Program-made: the position numbers and the translations under genes
The notes under the pieces: model-generated
What the model was told of the DNA's origin: nothing
Seen by the model: only the letters and a program-made list of their open reading frames with translations
Database searches by the model: none
Shown: positions 27,406-37,656 of the stretch, piece after piece
Layout of the letters: each line of letters begins with the position of its first letter
How positions within the stretch are numbered: position 1 is the first letter of the stretch
DNA from: Actinomyces johnsonii
Lineage (GTDB): Bacteria > Actinomycetota > Actinomycetes > Actinomycetales > Actinomycetaceae
NCBI RefSeq assembly: GCF_006546835.1
Contig: NZ_VICB01000003.1
Location: 186,001 to 250,000 of the forward strand
DNA: 64,000 bases
Reading direction: 5' to 3'

Positions 27406-28581
27406 CTATCCGCCCTGGTAGGGCGGGAAGTACTGTTCGCTCTCACCCCCGGTGCGCTCCTGCGGCGGCCGGAAGTCCGCGTGACCATGTCCCTGTCCCT
27501 CTTGCTGGGGAACCTGCTGCTGGGGAACCTGCGTGTACCCCGGGCTGGGGGAGTAGAACCCGTTGCCCTCCGGGGCACTGTAGACGCTAGGGCCCTCCGG
27601 GGCACTGTAGACACTAGGGCCCTCCGGGGCACTGTAGACGCTGGAGCCCTCCGGGGCACTGTAGATGCCGGGTCCGGCTGAATAGCCTGCGTTTTGAGGT
27701 GGGAAGACACCGGCGCCCGGGCCCGGCTCGACGTACGGGGAGTAGCCGGCCTGATAATCGGCGACGGGATAGGGCTGGGTTGGCCCCGGCATCGGCTGCT
27801 GGGCACCTGGGAGAGGAGACTGGTACGGGCCGTTGATGTAGACATCTGGGGGAGCGGCGCCGGCGGCTCCGGCGTCCTGCGGGGCTTCGCCGTACAGGGG
27901 GATGGGGTCCCGCTGCTGGGCGTGACGAACCCTGAAGAGGTAGAGCATGACGCCTGCGACGATGAGGAGCACGACGCCGCCCGCCGCGGCGATCATCCAC
28001 CATCGCAGCTGAAACTTCCCGTCCTCGCCTTCGGCATGGAGGCCCTCGGAGCTCTCCAGGGCATTGTCCCAGGTGACCTTGTTGCCGTCATTCCTCCCAT
28101 TGGACTTCGTCACCTCGCCGGGAAAGGTCACGGATACGGAGACCTTGGTGCTGCCCCCGATGTCCTGGGAGGAGAGCTGGGGATTCTTCGAGCCGAGTTT
28201 GCTCAGGGAGCCGGGGGACAGATCGAAGATGTACCGCCCGTCCTTGTGCTTGATCGTCCACGTGTCGGTTTTGAGCTTGTTGACCGGGACTGACTTGGCG
28301 GTGACCTGACATGCCGGGTCACCGTTGTGGGACGTGTAGGTATAAGTCGCCTCGACGCCGTCGGGCAGCGGGCTCGACTTCCCCAGCTCCTTCTCGTTGC
28401 ACTTCTCTTTGGTGATGAGCTGCAAGCTGGAGGTGTCCCACATGATGTAGGTCATGTCGGCGGTCTCGTTGTCATGGATGACGAAGTCGTAGTGGACTCC
28501 GCATCCGGCCAGGATCAGGGCGAGAGCGGTTAGTGCCGCCCAGGCCACCGGCCGTGGGACGTTGCGAGAGGCATCATTCAT
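27406..28581 (-). CDS. LppM-domain lipoprotein with repeat tail, cluster member 2
   Basis: A 391-residue protein with a signal peptide ending in the lipobox LAGC (Cys about 27), an LppM-type external domain (motif SVTFPGEVTKSNG, then VTW), one membrane helix near 200 (WMIAAAGGVVLLIVAGVML), and a 170-residue Pro/Tyr/Gly-rich tail. The tail includes four copies of YSAPEGxxV. Both a lipid anchor and a membrane helix flank the external domain. The tail would lie inside the cell. Function unknown. Confidence 0.75.
   Translation of the reverse strand: MNDASRNVPRPVAWAALTALALILAGCGVHYDFVIHDNETADMTYIMWDTSSLQLITKEKCNEKELGKSSPLPDGVEATYTYTSHNGDPACQVTAKSVPVNKLKTDTWTIKHKDGRYIFDLSPGSLSKLGSKNPQLSSQDIGGSTKVSVSVTFPGEVTKSNGRNDGNKVTWDNALESSEGLHAEGEDGKFQLRWWMIAAAGGVVLLIVAGVMLYLFRVRHAQQRDPIPLYGEAPQDAGAAGAAPPDVYINGPYQSPLPGAQQPMPGPTQPYPVADYQAGYSPYVEPGPGAGVFPPQNAGYSAGPGIYSAPEGSSVYSAPEGPSVYSAPEGPSVYSAPEGNGFYSPSPGYTQVPQQQVPQQEGQGHGHADFRPPQERTGGESEQYFPPYQGG
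27566..27673 (-). repeat. 27-bp tandem repeat, four copies
   Basis: Units starting CCCTCCGGGGCACTGTAGA begin at 27566, 27593, 27620 and 27647. They encode the YSAPEG repeats in the tail of the 27406-28581 protein, so unit number can change without frameshift. Confidence 0.85.
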
Positions 28582-28587
28582 GCGTCG

Positions 28588-28593
28588 AGTCTA
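28588..28593 (-). promoter_or_regulatory. -10 element for cluster member 2
   Basis: TAGACT, CGACGC, then ATG at 28581. Confidence 0.55.
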
Positions 28594-28635
28594 AATCGGT
28601 GCTGTTCCTGCATGGGAGCACCCGCCTGTCAATAG

Positions 28636-29463
28636 TTACTTCTTTCGCGTGCGTCGTCGGCGCGACATGCGTCCTGCTGCGCGCCGTCGCAGGACAGCCA
28701 CCGCCAGGACCCCGCCGAGCGCGACCAGGCCCGCGGTCAGCCAGACGCCGGAGCGATTCCACCAGGACACGCCCCGGGAGTCCTGGGCGTAGCCCGAGGC
28801 ACTGACGCCCTTGGCCACGGTGTCGGGGTCGTCCCAGGTGACCGTCGTGCCCGAGACCTTGCCCCCGCCGGACTGCGTTACCGCACCGGGGAAGGTGATT
28901 GAGACCTTGGTATCGACTATCCCTTTGAAGGACGTGCTGCCCGACTGGGGCTCGCCCTGGTCGTCTGACGGGGCGGCTGAGGGCTCCGGTGGCGCCCCCG
29001 TCGCCCCGCCGGCCTGGCCGGAGTCCTGCGAGGGGTCGGAGGAAAGGGGGCGGATCGTCACCCTGTAGACGTCGCCGTCGCGCACGACGATGGTGTTCGG
29101 CTCTGCCGTCGAGGCCTGTGGGACCTTCACCCCGCTGATATTCACCTGGCAGCCGAGTCCGTCGTCGCCGGTGATCGGTTCGGCCTTGACCGTGGTCCCC
29201 GCAGGTACCCCCAGGGTGGTCGGATCGGAGTAGGTCGAGCAGTCGGGGGGCTTGCCCCGGGGGAAGACGGTGCCGGTCGTATCCCGCATCTCCAGGACGA
29301 CGTCGTAGCTGCCCCGAGAGCTGATGGTCATGTCCATGTGGGCGGTGCAGGCGCTCAGCACCAGGCATGAGGAGGCGATCAGGACCGGGCGCACTAGCGG
29401 GCCGAGTCGGGGACGTGCGGCGGAGCACGGGGGACGGGACGTCGGGGCGGGTGCGACGGGCAT
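28636..29463 (-). CDS. LppM-domain lipoprotein, cluster member 1
   Basis: A 275-residue protein whose signal peptide ends in the lipobox LSAC (Cys about 39). The external domain starts with MDMTISSRGSYDVVLEMRD and carries the shared motif SITFPGAVTQSGGGKVSG, then VTW, with an extra Pro/Ser/Gly insertion between. A membrane helix near 240 (VWLTAGLVALGGVLAVAVL) is followed by a very basic tail (RRRAAGRMSRRRRTRKK). This is the first and most conventional LppM-like member and lacks the long tail of the others. Its promoter is at 29470. Confidence 0.75.
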   Translation of the reverse strand: MPVAPAPTSRPPCSAARPRLGPLVRPVLIASSCLVLSACTAHMDMTISSRGSYDVVLEMRDTTGTVFPRGKPPDCSTYSDPTTLGVPAGTTVKAEPITGDDGLGCQVNISGVKVPQASTAEPNTIVVRDGDVYRVTIRPLSSDPSQDSGQAGGATGAPPEPSAAPSDDQGEPQSGSTSFKGIVDTKVSITFPGAVTQSGGGKVSGTTVTWDDPDTVAKGVSASGYAQDSRGVSWWNRSGVWLTAGLVALGGVLAVAVLRRRAAGRMSRRRRTRKK

Positions 29464-29469
29464 GCGGGA

Positions 29470-29475
29470 ACGCTA
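29470..29475 (-). promoter_or_regulatory. -10 element for cluster member 1
   Basis: TAGCGT, TCCCGC, then ATG at 29463. Confidence 0.5.
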
Positions 29476-29706
29476 CACGTTCGTACTGGACCTTCACTGA
29501 GGGCGGAACCATGCCGTTTCAAACGCTGTAAAAGCCGTCATCCTCCCAAATGTGGCCGATCGCATGGCGTTGTGACCGGGTGGAGAGGCCGGGCTGGGAC
29601 CTTCGGCGATGTGACCTCGGGCGCCGGGTGGGGGAGTATTGCCCTCGACTGAGCGGGTCGGCAACGGCGTGCTCACCGGATCAACATACCCAAGGAAGGG
29701 ACTCGC

Positions 29707-31554
<1,848 letters not shown>

Positions 31555-31587
31555 TCACGGCTGAGAGCCTTCCCTGCGAAGGACTCT

Positions 31588-31627
31588 GACGGGGGCTCCC
31601 ACCGGTTCGCCGGTGGGAGCCCCCGTC
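31588..31627 (+). terminator. Terminator after pckG
   Basis: A perfect 18-bp stem (31588-31605 with 31610-31627) is closed by a TTCG tetraloop, an unusually stable hairpin. Confidence 0.85.
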
Positions 31628-31697
31628 TCTCTGTCGCGCCGAGGTGGTGAGTGGTGCCCATCGTGACGGGCAGATTCCTGTGACGTAAAGGAATATA

Positions 31698-33032
31698 GTG
31701 GAAATAATACGGCGGTTGGGTGGGGCATCTATGGTGCTGCATCGAACCACGGTGCGCCATGCGGAGGTGGTGAGAGTGGAACGTCGAGAAAACTTCTACG
31801 TAAGTAATGTCCGCGGCATTCTAGGCGAAGATGGTATTGGTCGCTATACCCCAGACGGTTCCTTTGTACGCCTCAAGAACCCCTTTAGAGGTTGGGCTAC
31901 TCTCAAGTGTATTCATGAGGGCGACTGCAGGCTGATCCTGCGTAGGTCGCTATTAGTGAGACTGGCTGCAGTGGCAGTGATAATCATCTCTACTGTCTGG
32001 CTGTTTCTTCTTAAAATGCGCCTGAGCGATTCTCTTTCGCCGGAAGATACTCACTTCCTTCTCTGCCTTACTGTAGGGGCGCTCGCGTGGGCGGTGAACA
32101 CATTGCGGCGCCGAACTGTTCTTAGCGAATCGGGCATTGAGATGCGGGGACTGCTCTTCGCGGAGTTGCGCCCCTGGCCCGCAACTCGATCGAAAATAAC
32201 CTTCTCCACTATCGAAATCGGTAGGTACTGTCCGTATGGAATGCTTATCTACCGAAATCGATTGATGTTGATCAATGGGGCGCTGGACGATCTTATCAGA
32301 CTACCGGGAAGCGTATCCTGGGTGGAAGGCGAATACATGATTGAGCGGATTTGGTCATTCGCCGAGGAGAAGGGCTGGGTGGTCTCCGATCTCGGTAATC
32401 TTCAGGCGGATCCTGAGATGGTACGGGCTCGTGGAGAGATAGATAGGACGGCGATCGCGAATCGAAAGGAGTTGACCTACTGTGCTCCCGCTGTGCGGAA
32501 GCTGAAGGAAATGATGTGCAGTTGGGGCGTAATCATGTTCTTCATGGCTGCGCTCCCCCTCGCGGGAGCGCAGGATGTGCTCAGGGATGACGCTCGCGAT
32601 GTTTGGCTTGTAATGCTCGGAGTGACTCTACTCATCCTTGGTGCTATTCCCGCGGTGATTCTATTGGTGGGAATAGTGTCCTGCTTTCGGAGGACGTTGG
32701 TTCGCCGGGCGGGGATTCAAGTCAAGGGGCGGGTTATTCCGTGGCCGGAGTCCCGCTCTGACTTGTATGTCGCAGGTGATCGAGTCTTCTTAGCGGGGCG
32801 CGATGGTTCGCCCGTTCCCCTGCCTGCGACGGGCTTGGGGGCCGGTGGTTTTAAAAAACGGCAGGAGAGGGCGATAGCTCAGTGTGAATCCATATGGCTT
32901 TGGGGAGTGACTCATGGTGTCGCAGAAGAGCATGACCGATATATCCGCCTTCGGGACGAAGACATGCAACGAGACAGAGAAGTGTTTGAGATACGTGCAG
33001 GATTGAGATCATCGGCCGCATTCAATGGTTGA
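31698..33032 (+). CDS. Membrane protein with two PH-like segments, paralogue 1
   Basis: A 444-residue protein with two membrane hairpins (about residues 90-135 and 275-330). Each is followed by a soluble segment: RRTVLSESGIEMRGLLF in the first half and RAGIQVKGRVIPWPESRSD in the second. The alternation hairpin-soluble-hairpin-soluble recalls the duplicated protein at 23414. The start is GTG at 31698, four bases after AAAGGAA. The closest relative in the window is the next gene. Composition is more A/T-rich than the flanking pckG. Function unknown. Confidence 0.7.
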   Translation: MEIIRRLGGASMVLHRTTVRHAEVVRVERRENFYVSNVRGILGEDGIGRYTPDGSFVRLKNPFRGWATLKCIHEGDCRLILRRSLLVRLAAVAVIIISTVWLFLLKMRLSDSLSPEDTHFLLCLTVGALAWAVNTLRRRTVLSESGIEMRGLLFAELRPWPATRSKITFSTIEIGRYCPYGMLIYRNRLMLINGALDDLIRLPGSVSWVEGEYMIERIWSFAEEKGWVVSDLGNLQADPEMVRARGEIDRTAIANRKELTYCAPAVRKLKEMMCSWGVIMFFMAALPLAGAQDVLRDDARDVWLVMLGVTLLILGAIPAVILLVGIVSCFRRTLVRRAGIQVKGRVIPWPESRSDLYVAGDRVFLAGRDGSPVPLPATGLGAGGFKKRQERAIAQCESIWLWGVTHGVAEEHDRYIRLRDEDMQRDREVFEIRAGLRSSAAFNG

Positions 33033-33058
33033 TTGCATTTCCTGGGAGAGGGTGACGT

Positions 33059-34321
33059 GTGATGATATCTTTTACGAGCCGTTCTGGTGGCGCCGGGAAC
33101 ACCTCTGGAGGTTCCGGAAGCAGGCGCCCAGCCAGGAACAAGTCGCTGCGGGGGTGGGCGACTGAGACCTCAGATGGACGCCTGATACTGAGGCGCTCAG
33201 TGCCCGTTCGGTACGTCGCGATGGCGGCGGCCGTCGTGGGAGTCGCCTGGATGGCGTCAACGGGGGCGCAGTTGCTGGGCTCGCTGATGAGCGGCTTCTA
33301 TCGCTCCGATGACATGTATGTTCTTATGATGCTCAGCATTCCGACGATCTGGGGGATAAATGTTACGCGACGTAGATCTGTTCTGAGCGAGTCCGGTGTT
33401 GAGATGCGGCGTCTTCTGTTCACTGAGCGACGTCCTTGGACGTCAGTGCTCTCAAGGTTCACGCTTTCGACGCTTGATATGACTGCGCCTGGATCCGAAG
33501 GAGGAATCGATCGAACTCGGATCGTACTCGTGAATGGTGATCGTGACGATCTCATCAGGCTTCCAGGTTGTGTTCTCGGCATGACGCTGGATGATTCCAG
33601 CAACAGGGGCTCTGCTGCTCTCCGGGCCTTGTTGAATTATGTCCGACGACACGGCTGGATCGTCTCTGACTCTGAGTCGGTTCACGAGGATCCTCGGCTG
33701 GTGGAGGCTCGTCAGAATCATGGGGCCGACAAGATGATGAGAAAGAGTCGTCTTATGTTCTGCACCCCGGTCTGGCGCAGAATCAAAGAACATCTCTGCA
33801 ACGGTGGACTCTTCCTTATTGGATTGGGGGTACTGTTCATCCTCATTAGCGTTCAGCAGCTATTCTATGAAACAACCTCGGTGAGTGACTCGGATCGACT
33901 CTACGCGATACTGTTTCTTGTTCTTGCTCCCGTATTAATGGCCTACCCCATATACAAGATCTATGGATGCTTCCAGCGAGTAGTCGTGGATGACCGAGGA
34001 ATTCGTGCCGGGAGGAGGACCTGCGCCTGGCCGGAGTCCCGCTCCGACCTGTTCGTCGTCGGGGACAGGATCTTTGTCGTGCATGCCAACGGGAGGCAGA
34101 TCGCACTGGACGGTGCCGGTGTCACATGGGGGAACTTTCGTCGGAGGCAGGAACAGCTGGTCGCCAGGTGCGAGGCGATCTGGCTCTGGGGTGTCGCCCA
34201 TGGAGTCACCCGAGAGAGCGGCCGGTATATCGCCGTGCAGGATGAGGGCATGCAACAAGAACGCGAGATACTCGAAAAGAGCATCGGTTTGATGATCCCG
34301 CGGCGAGATCAGTCCGCTTGA
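33059..34321 (+). CDS. Membrane protein with two PH-like segments, paralogue 2
   Basis: A 420-residue paralogue of the previous gene, aligned along its whole length. Shared blocks include GRLILRRSVPVR, RRSVLSESGVEMRRLLF, LVNGDRDDLIRLPG, WPESRSDLFVVGDR and CEAIWLWGVAHGV. The unshared N-terminus is Gly/Ser-rich. Start is GTG 33059 or the adjacent ATG 33062 after GGGAGAGGG. The pair is 26 bases apart and probably co-transcribed. Function unknown. Confidence 0.7.
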   Translation: MMISFTSRSGGAGNTSGGSGSRRPARNKSLRGWATETSDGRLILRRSVPVRYVAMAAAVVGVAWMASTGAQLLGSLMSGFYRSDDMYVLMMLSIPTIWGINVTRRRSVLSESGVEMRRLLFTERRPWTSVLSRFTLSTLDMTAPGSEGGIDRTRIVLVNGDRDDLIRLPGCVLGMTLDDSSNRGSAALRALLNYVRRHGWIVSDSESVHEDPRLVEARQNHGADKMMRKSRLMFCTPVWRRIKEHLCNGGLFLIGLGVLFILISVQQLFYETTSVSDSDRLYAILFLVLAPVLMAYPIYKIYGCFQRVVVDDRGIRAGRRTCAWPESRSDLFVVGDRIFVVHANGRQIALDGAGVTWGNFRRRQEQLVARCEAIWLWGVAHGVTRESGRYIAVQDEGMQQEREILEKSIGLMIPRRDQSA

Positions 34322-34656
34322 ACCGGAACGCCGGGCGTTCGTCGACGCCGAGTGGGCATGATGTCCTGGACCAACTCGGTGCGTGCGGAACGCGAGCGAG
34401 GGGTACCCGTACGAGGACGCCGTCTGGTACTGAGGCTGACACGGGGACTGATTCTGGGGAATCGGCATCGACCCGTTCCTGGGGAGTGCGTCGGTTGCGA
34501 TGACAGTGTAGGAAGTCAGGCTTCCCGCGGAAGTGGCCTGTGTCGGCGTATTAGCCAGTGGAATCTTCGATGTCAGAGTCCCAGCTCCTCCGCCACGAGT
34601 GGGTGGGGTTCTATCTCTTCGTCGTTTCGGAGGTCACCGCTGTGTAACGTGGCGTC
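34322..34656 (+). other. Intergenic region with possible remnant of a third paralogue
   Basis: Reading from ATG 34358 or so, the segment RRLVLRLTRGLILG resembles the start of the two preceding proteins (GRLILRRSVPVR), but it then diverges and no membrane or PH-like part follows. I therefore treat it as a possible truncated copy. The last part holds the AraC-gene promoter. Confidence 0.3.
34645..34650 (+). promoter_or_regulatory. -10 element for AraC-family gene
   Basis: TAACGT, GGCGTC, then ATG at 34657. Confidence 0.55.
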
Positions 34657-35484
34657 ATGCGCGAGTACTCACCTGATGGGTTCATGTCGCCAGGCTCCTC
34701 CCACGTGGCTCCAGCGGCCGACGGCGCACAGATGGGTCAGATGATCGACGAGGCCGTCGCCGACCTGGCGCTGCGAGCCACTCGGTACCTGCGCACCCAT
34801 TTTCGCGATCGTGTCACCATCGGAGACCTCTCGGCGCACCTCGCCTACAGCCCCTCCCACCTCACCCGGGTCTTCACGGCCGCCGTCGGAACCTCGCCCA
34901 TGGACTACCTGGCTGCCTGGCGACTGCACAAGGCCAAGCACCTCCTCGTCGCCCACCGGATGGGCGTGGCCGAGACCTGTCACGAGGTCGGCTACACCTC
35001 GGTGGGTACCTTCAGCCGGCGCTTCCTGCGCGACGTCGGAACCCCGCCCGGCGCCCTGCGTCGCATCGCCGACCGGATCGCCGAGCAAACCCTGCCGGCC
35101 GTAAGCCTCCTGGTACCGGCGGCGGGGAGGATCCGCGTACGCCCGGAAGTTCCGGAGAAGATGCGTCGTGCGCTCGGACCTGCCCCCTACCAGTGGGTCG
35201 GCACCTTTCCCCGCCCCGTCCCCAGCGGGCTGCCGGCCACCGGGACACTGCGTCGTGGTATTGACGAGGTGGAGCTGCCCGTGGTCCCGGACGCTCCCTG
35301 GATCCTCGTCACCGTTCTTCCCGACGGTGCCAGCGTCTACGAGCACCTGGCCCCCGCGAGCCCGCTCGTCGCGCGACTGCGCGTCCCCGAGGTTCCCGTC
35401 GCTGGCCCCGTCACCCTGCCGGTGCGCGCCGCCCTCCCCTGGGATCCTGCGGTCCTTGTGGCCCTGGCGGCGATGGTGGTCTGA
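34657..35484 (+). CDS. AraC-family regulator
   Basis: The 275-residue protein has the AraC double helix-turn-helix in its N-terminal half (about residues 40-140): first motif VTIGDLSAHLAYSPSHLTRVF, second ending in AETCHEVGYTSVGTFSRRF. The C-terminal 130 residues form an unrecognised domain. N-terminal placement of the DNA-binding domain, with a C-terminal sensor, is the less common order and is seen in SoxS/Rob-like proteins fused to a ligand domain. The next gene (VOC protein) is 134 bases downstream and a probable target. Confidence 0.85.
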   Translation: MREYSPDGFMSPGSSHVAPAADGAQMGQMIDEAVADLALRATRYLRTHFRDRVTIGDLSAHLAYSPSHLTRVFTAAVGTSPMDYLAAWRLHKAKHLLVAHRMGVAETCHEVGYTSVGTFSRRFLRDVGTPPGALRRIADRIAEQTLPAVSLLVPAAGRIRVRPEVPEKMRRALGPAPYQWVGTFPRPVPSGLPATGTLRRGIDEVELPVVPDAPWILVTVLPDGASVYEHLAPASPLVARLRVPEVPVAGPVTLPVRAALPWDPAVLVALAAMVV

Positions 35485-35618
35485 TGGTCGTCTGAGTCGG
35501 CCTGAAAGGGGCACCGCTCAAGAGAGCAGGATCGGAGTCGTTAGCGGTGCGCCGACCGGTCTACCGTCGTGGAGCGTTATGACGTCCCTCGACATGCAGC
35601 TGGAGTAAGGAGCCACTG

Positions 35619-36407
35619 ATGACCGACCTCACCGCCAATGCCCTGCCTGTGCCTGCCAAGCGCCTTGCCGGCTTTCCCTGCTGGATCGAGCTGTACACAC
35701 CGGACATCGACGCCTCGGCCGCGTTCTACCGGGACCTCCTCGGCTGGGAGATCACCCGCAGTGAGCCGGACGAACCGCTGACCACCGAGGTGCATCACGG
35801 CGGCCGGCTCATCGGCTCCTTCGAATCTGCCGCCCAGGCCCCCGGTGGTTCAGGCTGGCGGGTGAGCTTCATGGTCGACGACGTCCGCACCGCCGCTGGA
35901 GCCGCGGAGAGGACCGGAGGGAGTATCGTTGTGGAACCCACTCGCGTCACTGAGACCATGGCCTACGCCCTCGCCTCCGATCCCGACGGTAACGTCATCG
36001 GGCTCCTGGAAGATGAGGATTTCGAGGGACCCTACCCCTACCAGGCCGGGATGCCGGTGTGGTTCGACGTCCTGGCCAGCGACCTGGAACTGGCCGAGCG
36101 CTTCTACCGGGAGGCCGCCGGGTGGCCCACCCGCCGGCTGACCATCGACGACCAGGAGCAGTCCTTCTACACGAGCGTCGTCGGGGGCAGATCTGTGAGC
36201 GGTGTGGGCCGGGCAGGCTATTTCGGAGGTGAGGAGGCCCCCTCACGCTGGCGCATCTACTTCGGGGTTAAGGACGCAGACGCCGCCGCTCAGCGGGTGC
36301 GCGAGCTCGGGGGAACCATCGTCGTCGAGCCCATCGACTTCACGTTCGGGCGCATGGTGGAGGTTGCTGATCCGTACGGGGCGCGCTTCCTGCTCACCAC
36401 CTTCTGA
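35619..36407 (+). CDS. Two-domain VOC (glyoxalase-fold) protein
   Basis: The 262-residue protein consists of two VOC domains in tandem. The first begins FPCWIELYTPDIDASAAFYRDLLGW and ends GNVIGLLEDED; the second begins MPVWFDVLASDLELAERFYREAAGW and ends VADPYGARFLL. Such twin proteins include glyoxalases, antibiotic-binding proteins and CFP-32-like hydroxylase-related proteins of actinobacteria. Full metal ligands are not evident. It lies behind an AraC regulator and ends in a hairpin. Confidence 0.85.
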   Translation: MTDLTANALPVPAKRLAGFPCWIELYTPDIDASAAFYRDLLGWEITRSEPDEPLTTEVHHGGRLIGSFESAAQAPGGSGWRVSFMVDDVRTAAGAAERTGGSIVVEPTRVTETMAYALASDPDGNVIGLLEDEDFEGPYPYQAGMPVWFDVLASDLELAERFYREAAGWPTRRLTIDDQEQSFYTSVVGGRSVSGVGRAGYFGGEEAPSRWRIYFGVKDADAAAQRVRELGGTIVVEPIDFTFGRMVEVADPYGARFLLTTF

Positions 36408-36418
36408 CCCGCACACAG

Positions 36419-36454
36419 CGGCCGGACGGGGTCACTGATGACCCCGCCCGGCCG
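36419..36454. terminator. Bidirectional hairpin after VOC gene
   Basis: Arms 36419-36434 and 36439-36454 are complementary at 15 of 16 positions around a CTGA loop, between two converging transcription units. Confidence 0.7.
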
Positions 36455-36529
36455 TGTCCGGAGAGCGAGAGCGCTGGATGCTGTGAAAATGCGGAAGGAA
36501 GCACCCTCATGGCTGGACACTGCCCAGTG

Positions 36530-37323
36530 TTACCCCGCCTGCCGGTCCTCGGCGCCCCCGTCCGCTTCGGAGACCGCGTCCGCCGTGACTCTCTCGGGGT
36601 CCAGCAGCGCTAGGAGCCGCTCGGTCTGCCACGGCAGGATCCTGCCTTCGCCGAAGACCAGCTGGGCCTTATCGGGGTCCTCGACCACGTCGTCGGCCAA
36701 GAGCCCCAGCAGGTGCGCCAGCGGCATGCGCCGACCCTCCAGCAGGTCGAGCAGATGCGTCAGGGCCCGGTTGCTGCTGTGATCCAGGTTCGCCACCTGG
36801 TGCTCGCCCACGCCCACGGCCAGGTCGCGCCAGTGCAGGAAGAAGCGGATCGTCTCGCCCTCGGGCAGAGGCAGCCGGGTTCCACGCCCCGCCGTGCGCA
36901 GGCCCGGTGAGGCCGAACGTAGTCCCAGCGGCACCGTGTAGCCCTTGTAGAGCCGCTGATCAACGGTGATCCGTCTCAGGTGTGCCCGCTGGCGCAGGGC
37001 CTCCTCGACGGTGCGAACCACCGCGGCGTCGGCGGGGCCGGGGCGACGGGTGGAGGGGATGAGCGTTGTCTTGGTGCCCGTGTCCGCCTTGATGGCAACG
37101 ACCCGCCACGGCAGGGTCTCCGCTCCGGGGGAGGAGAAGTAGTCCCACGGGTGGGAGCCGAAGTCCTGCTCGGTGCGCCCCGGGGTGACCTGGCGCAGGA
37201 GCTCGGCGGAGCGGATGCGACGGCCTTGGCCGGCCGTGGTCGGCGAGAAATGGACTGCTCCTCGGTGGTCTCATCAGTGGGGGCAACATTGGCCGTCGTT
37301 CCAGGGGACTGATCGACTCCTAC
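36530..37323 (-). pseudogene. Decayed gene, sibling of 38993-39433
   Basis: The 5' part aligns at DNA and protein level with the gene at 38993-39433: after a matching AGGAGG site it encodes GVDQSPGTTA against GVDQAPGTTA. At the start position the sibling has ATG but this copy has GTA (37321-37323). Around 37258 the frame changes: the sibling's AVYLPSTAGG is matched here by AVHFSPTTAGQG, in a different phase. That second frame stays open to the stop at 36530 and encodes a further 230 residues, with FGSHPWDYFSSP, IRFFLHWRDLAVG and LLGLLADDVVEDP. So the copy is without a start codon and frameshifted. A 163-residue product from GTG 37021 remains possible. Family not recognised. Confidence 0.65.
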
Positions 37324-37656
37324 CGGGGCCTCCTGGCAGATCGCCGTCTGGCACCCGTTCGCCCCGGAAGATGTCTGAGAATAGCGGATTCTCATAGTCT
37401 TTATTGTGCTGATGTACGTAAGAATGTGAGTTATTCGGTTCTGTGATCGATCGACGTCAACGGTTTTCTGGCAGAATTGATCAAGCTTTGCGGGTATGTG
37501 GCGGTGCAAGTGGATTGCCAGTGAAGATTCGTATTGTATGTCAGGTTAATGCAATCATCTACTGAAGTTGATCAAGCGCTCCCGCTTACGATAAGTAAGT
37601 TGTTGACTTCGAACTGTGATACAACTTGTGGTGTCGATTAAGGAGAGGAGTGAATT
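37324..37656. other. A/T-rich intergenic region
   Basis: The first 70 bases (37324-37395) continue the homology to the sequence upstream of 39433. From about 37380 the base composition becomes markedly A/T-rich, continuing into the next gene. No gene or hairpin was found. The next gene's site AAGGAGAGGAG lies at 37640-37650. Confidence 0.5.

Noticed and set aside
27566-27673. CRISPR array
   Set aside because: The repeats are contiguous without spacers and lie in frame in a lipoprotein gene.
36960-37289. Independent minus-strand gene
   Set aside because: It is the wrong phase of the decayed gene at 36530-37323; the phase matching the sibling protein is a different one.
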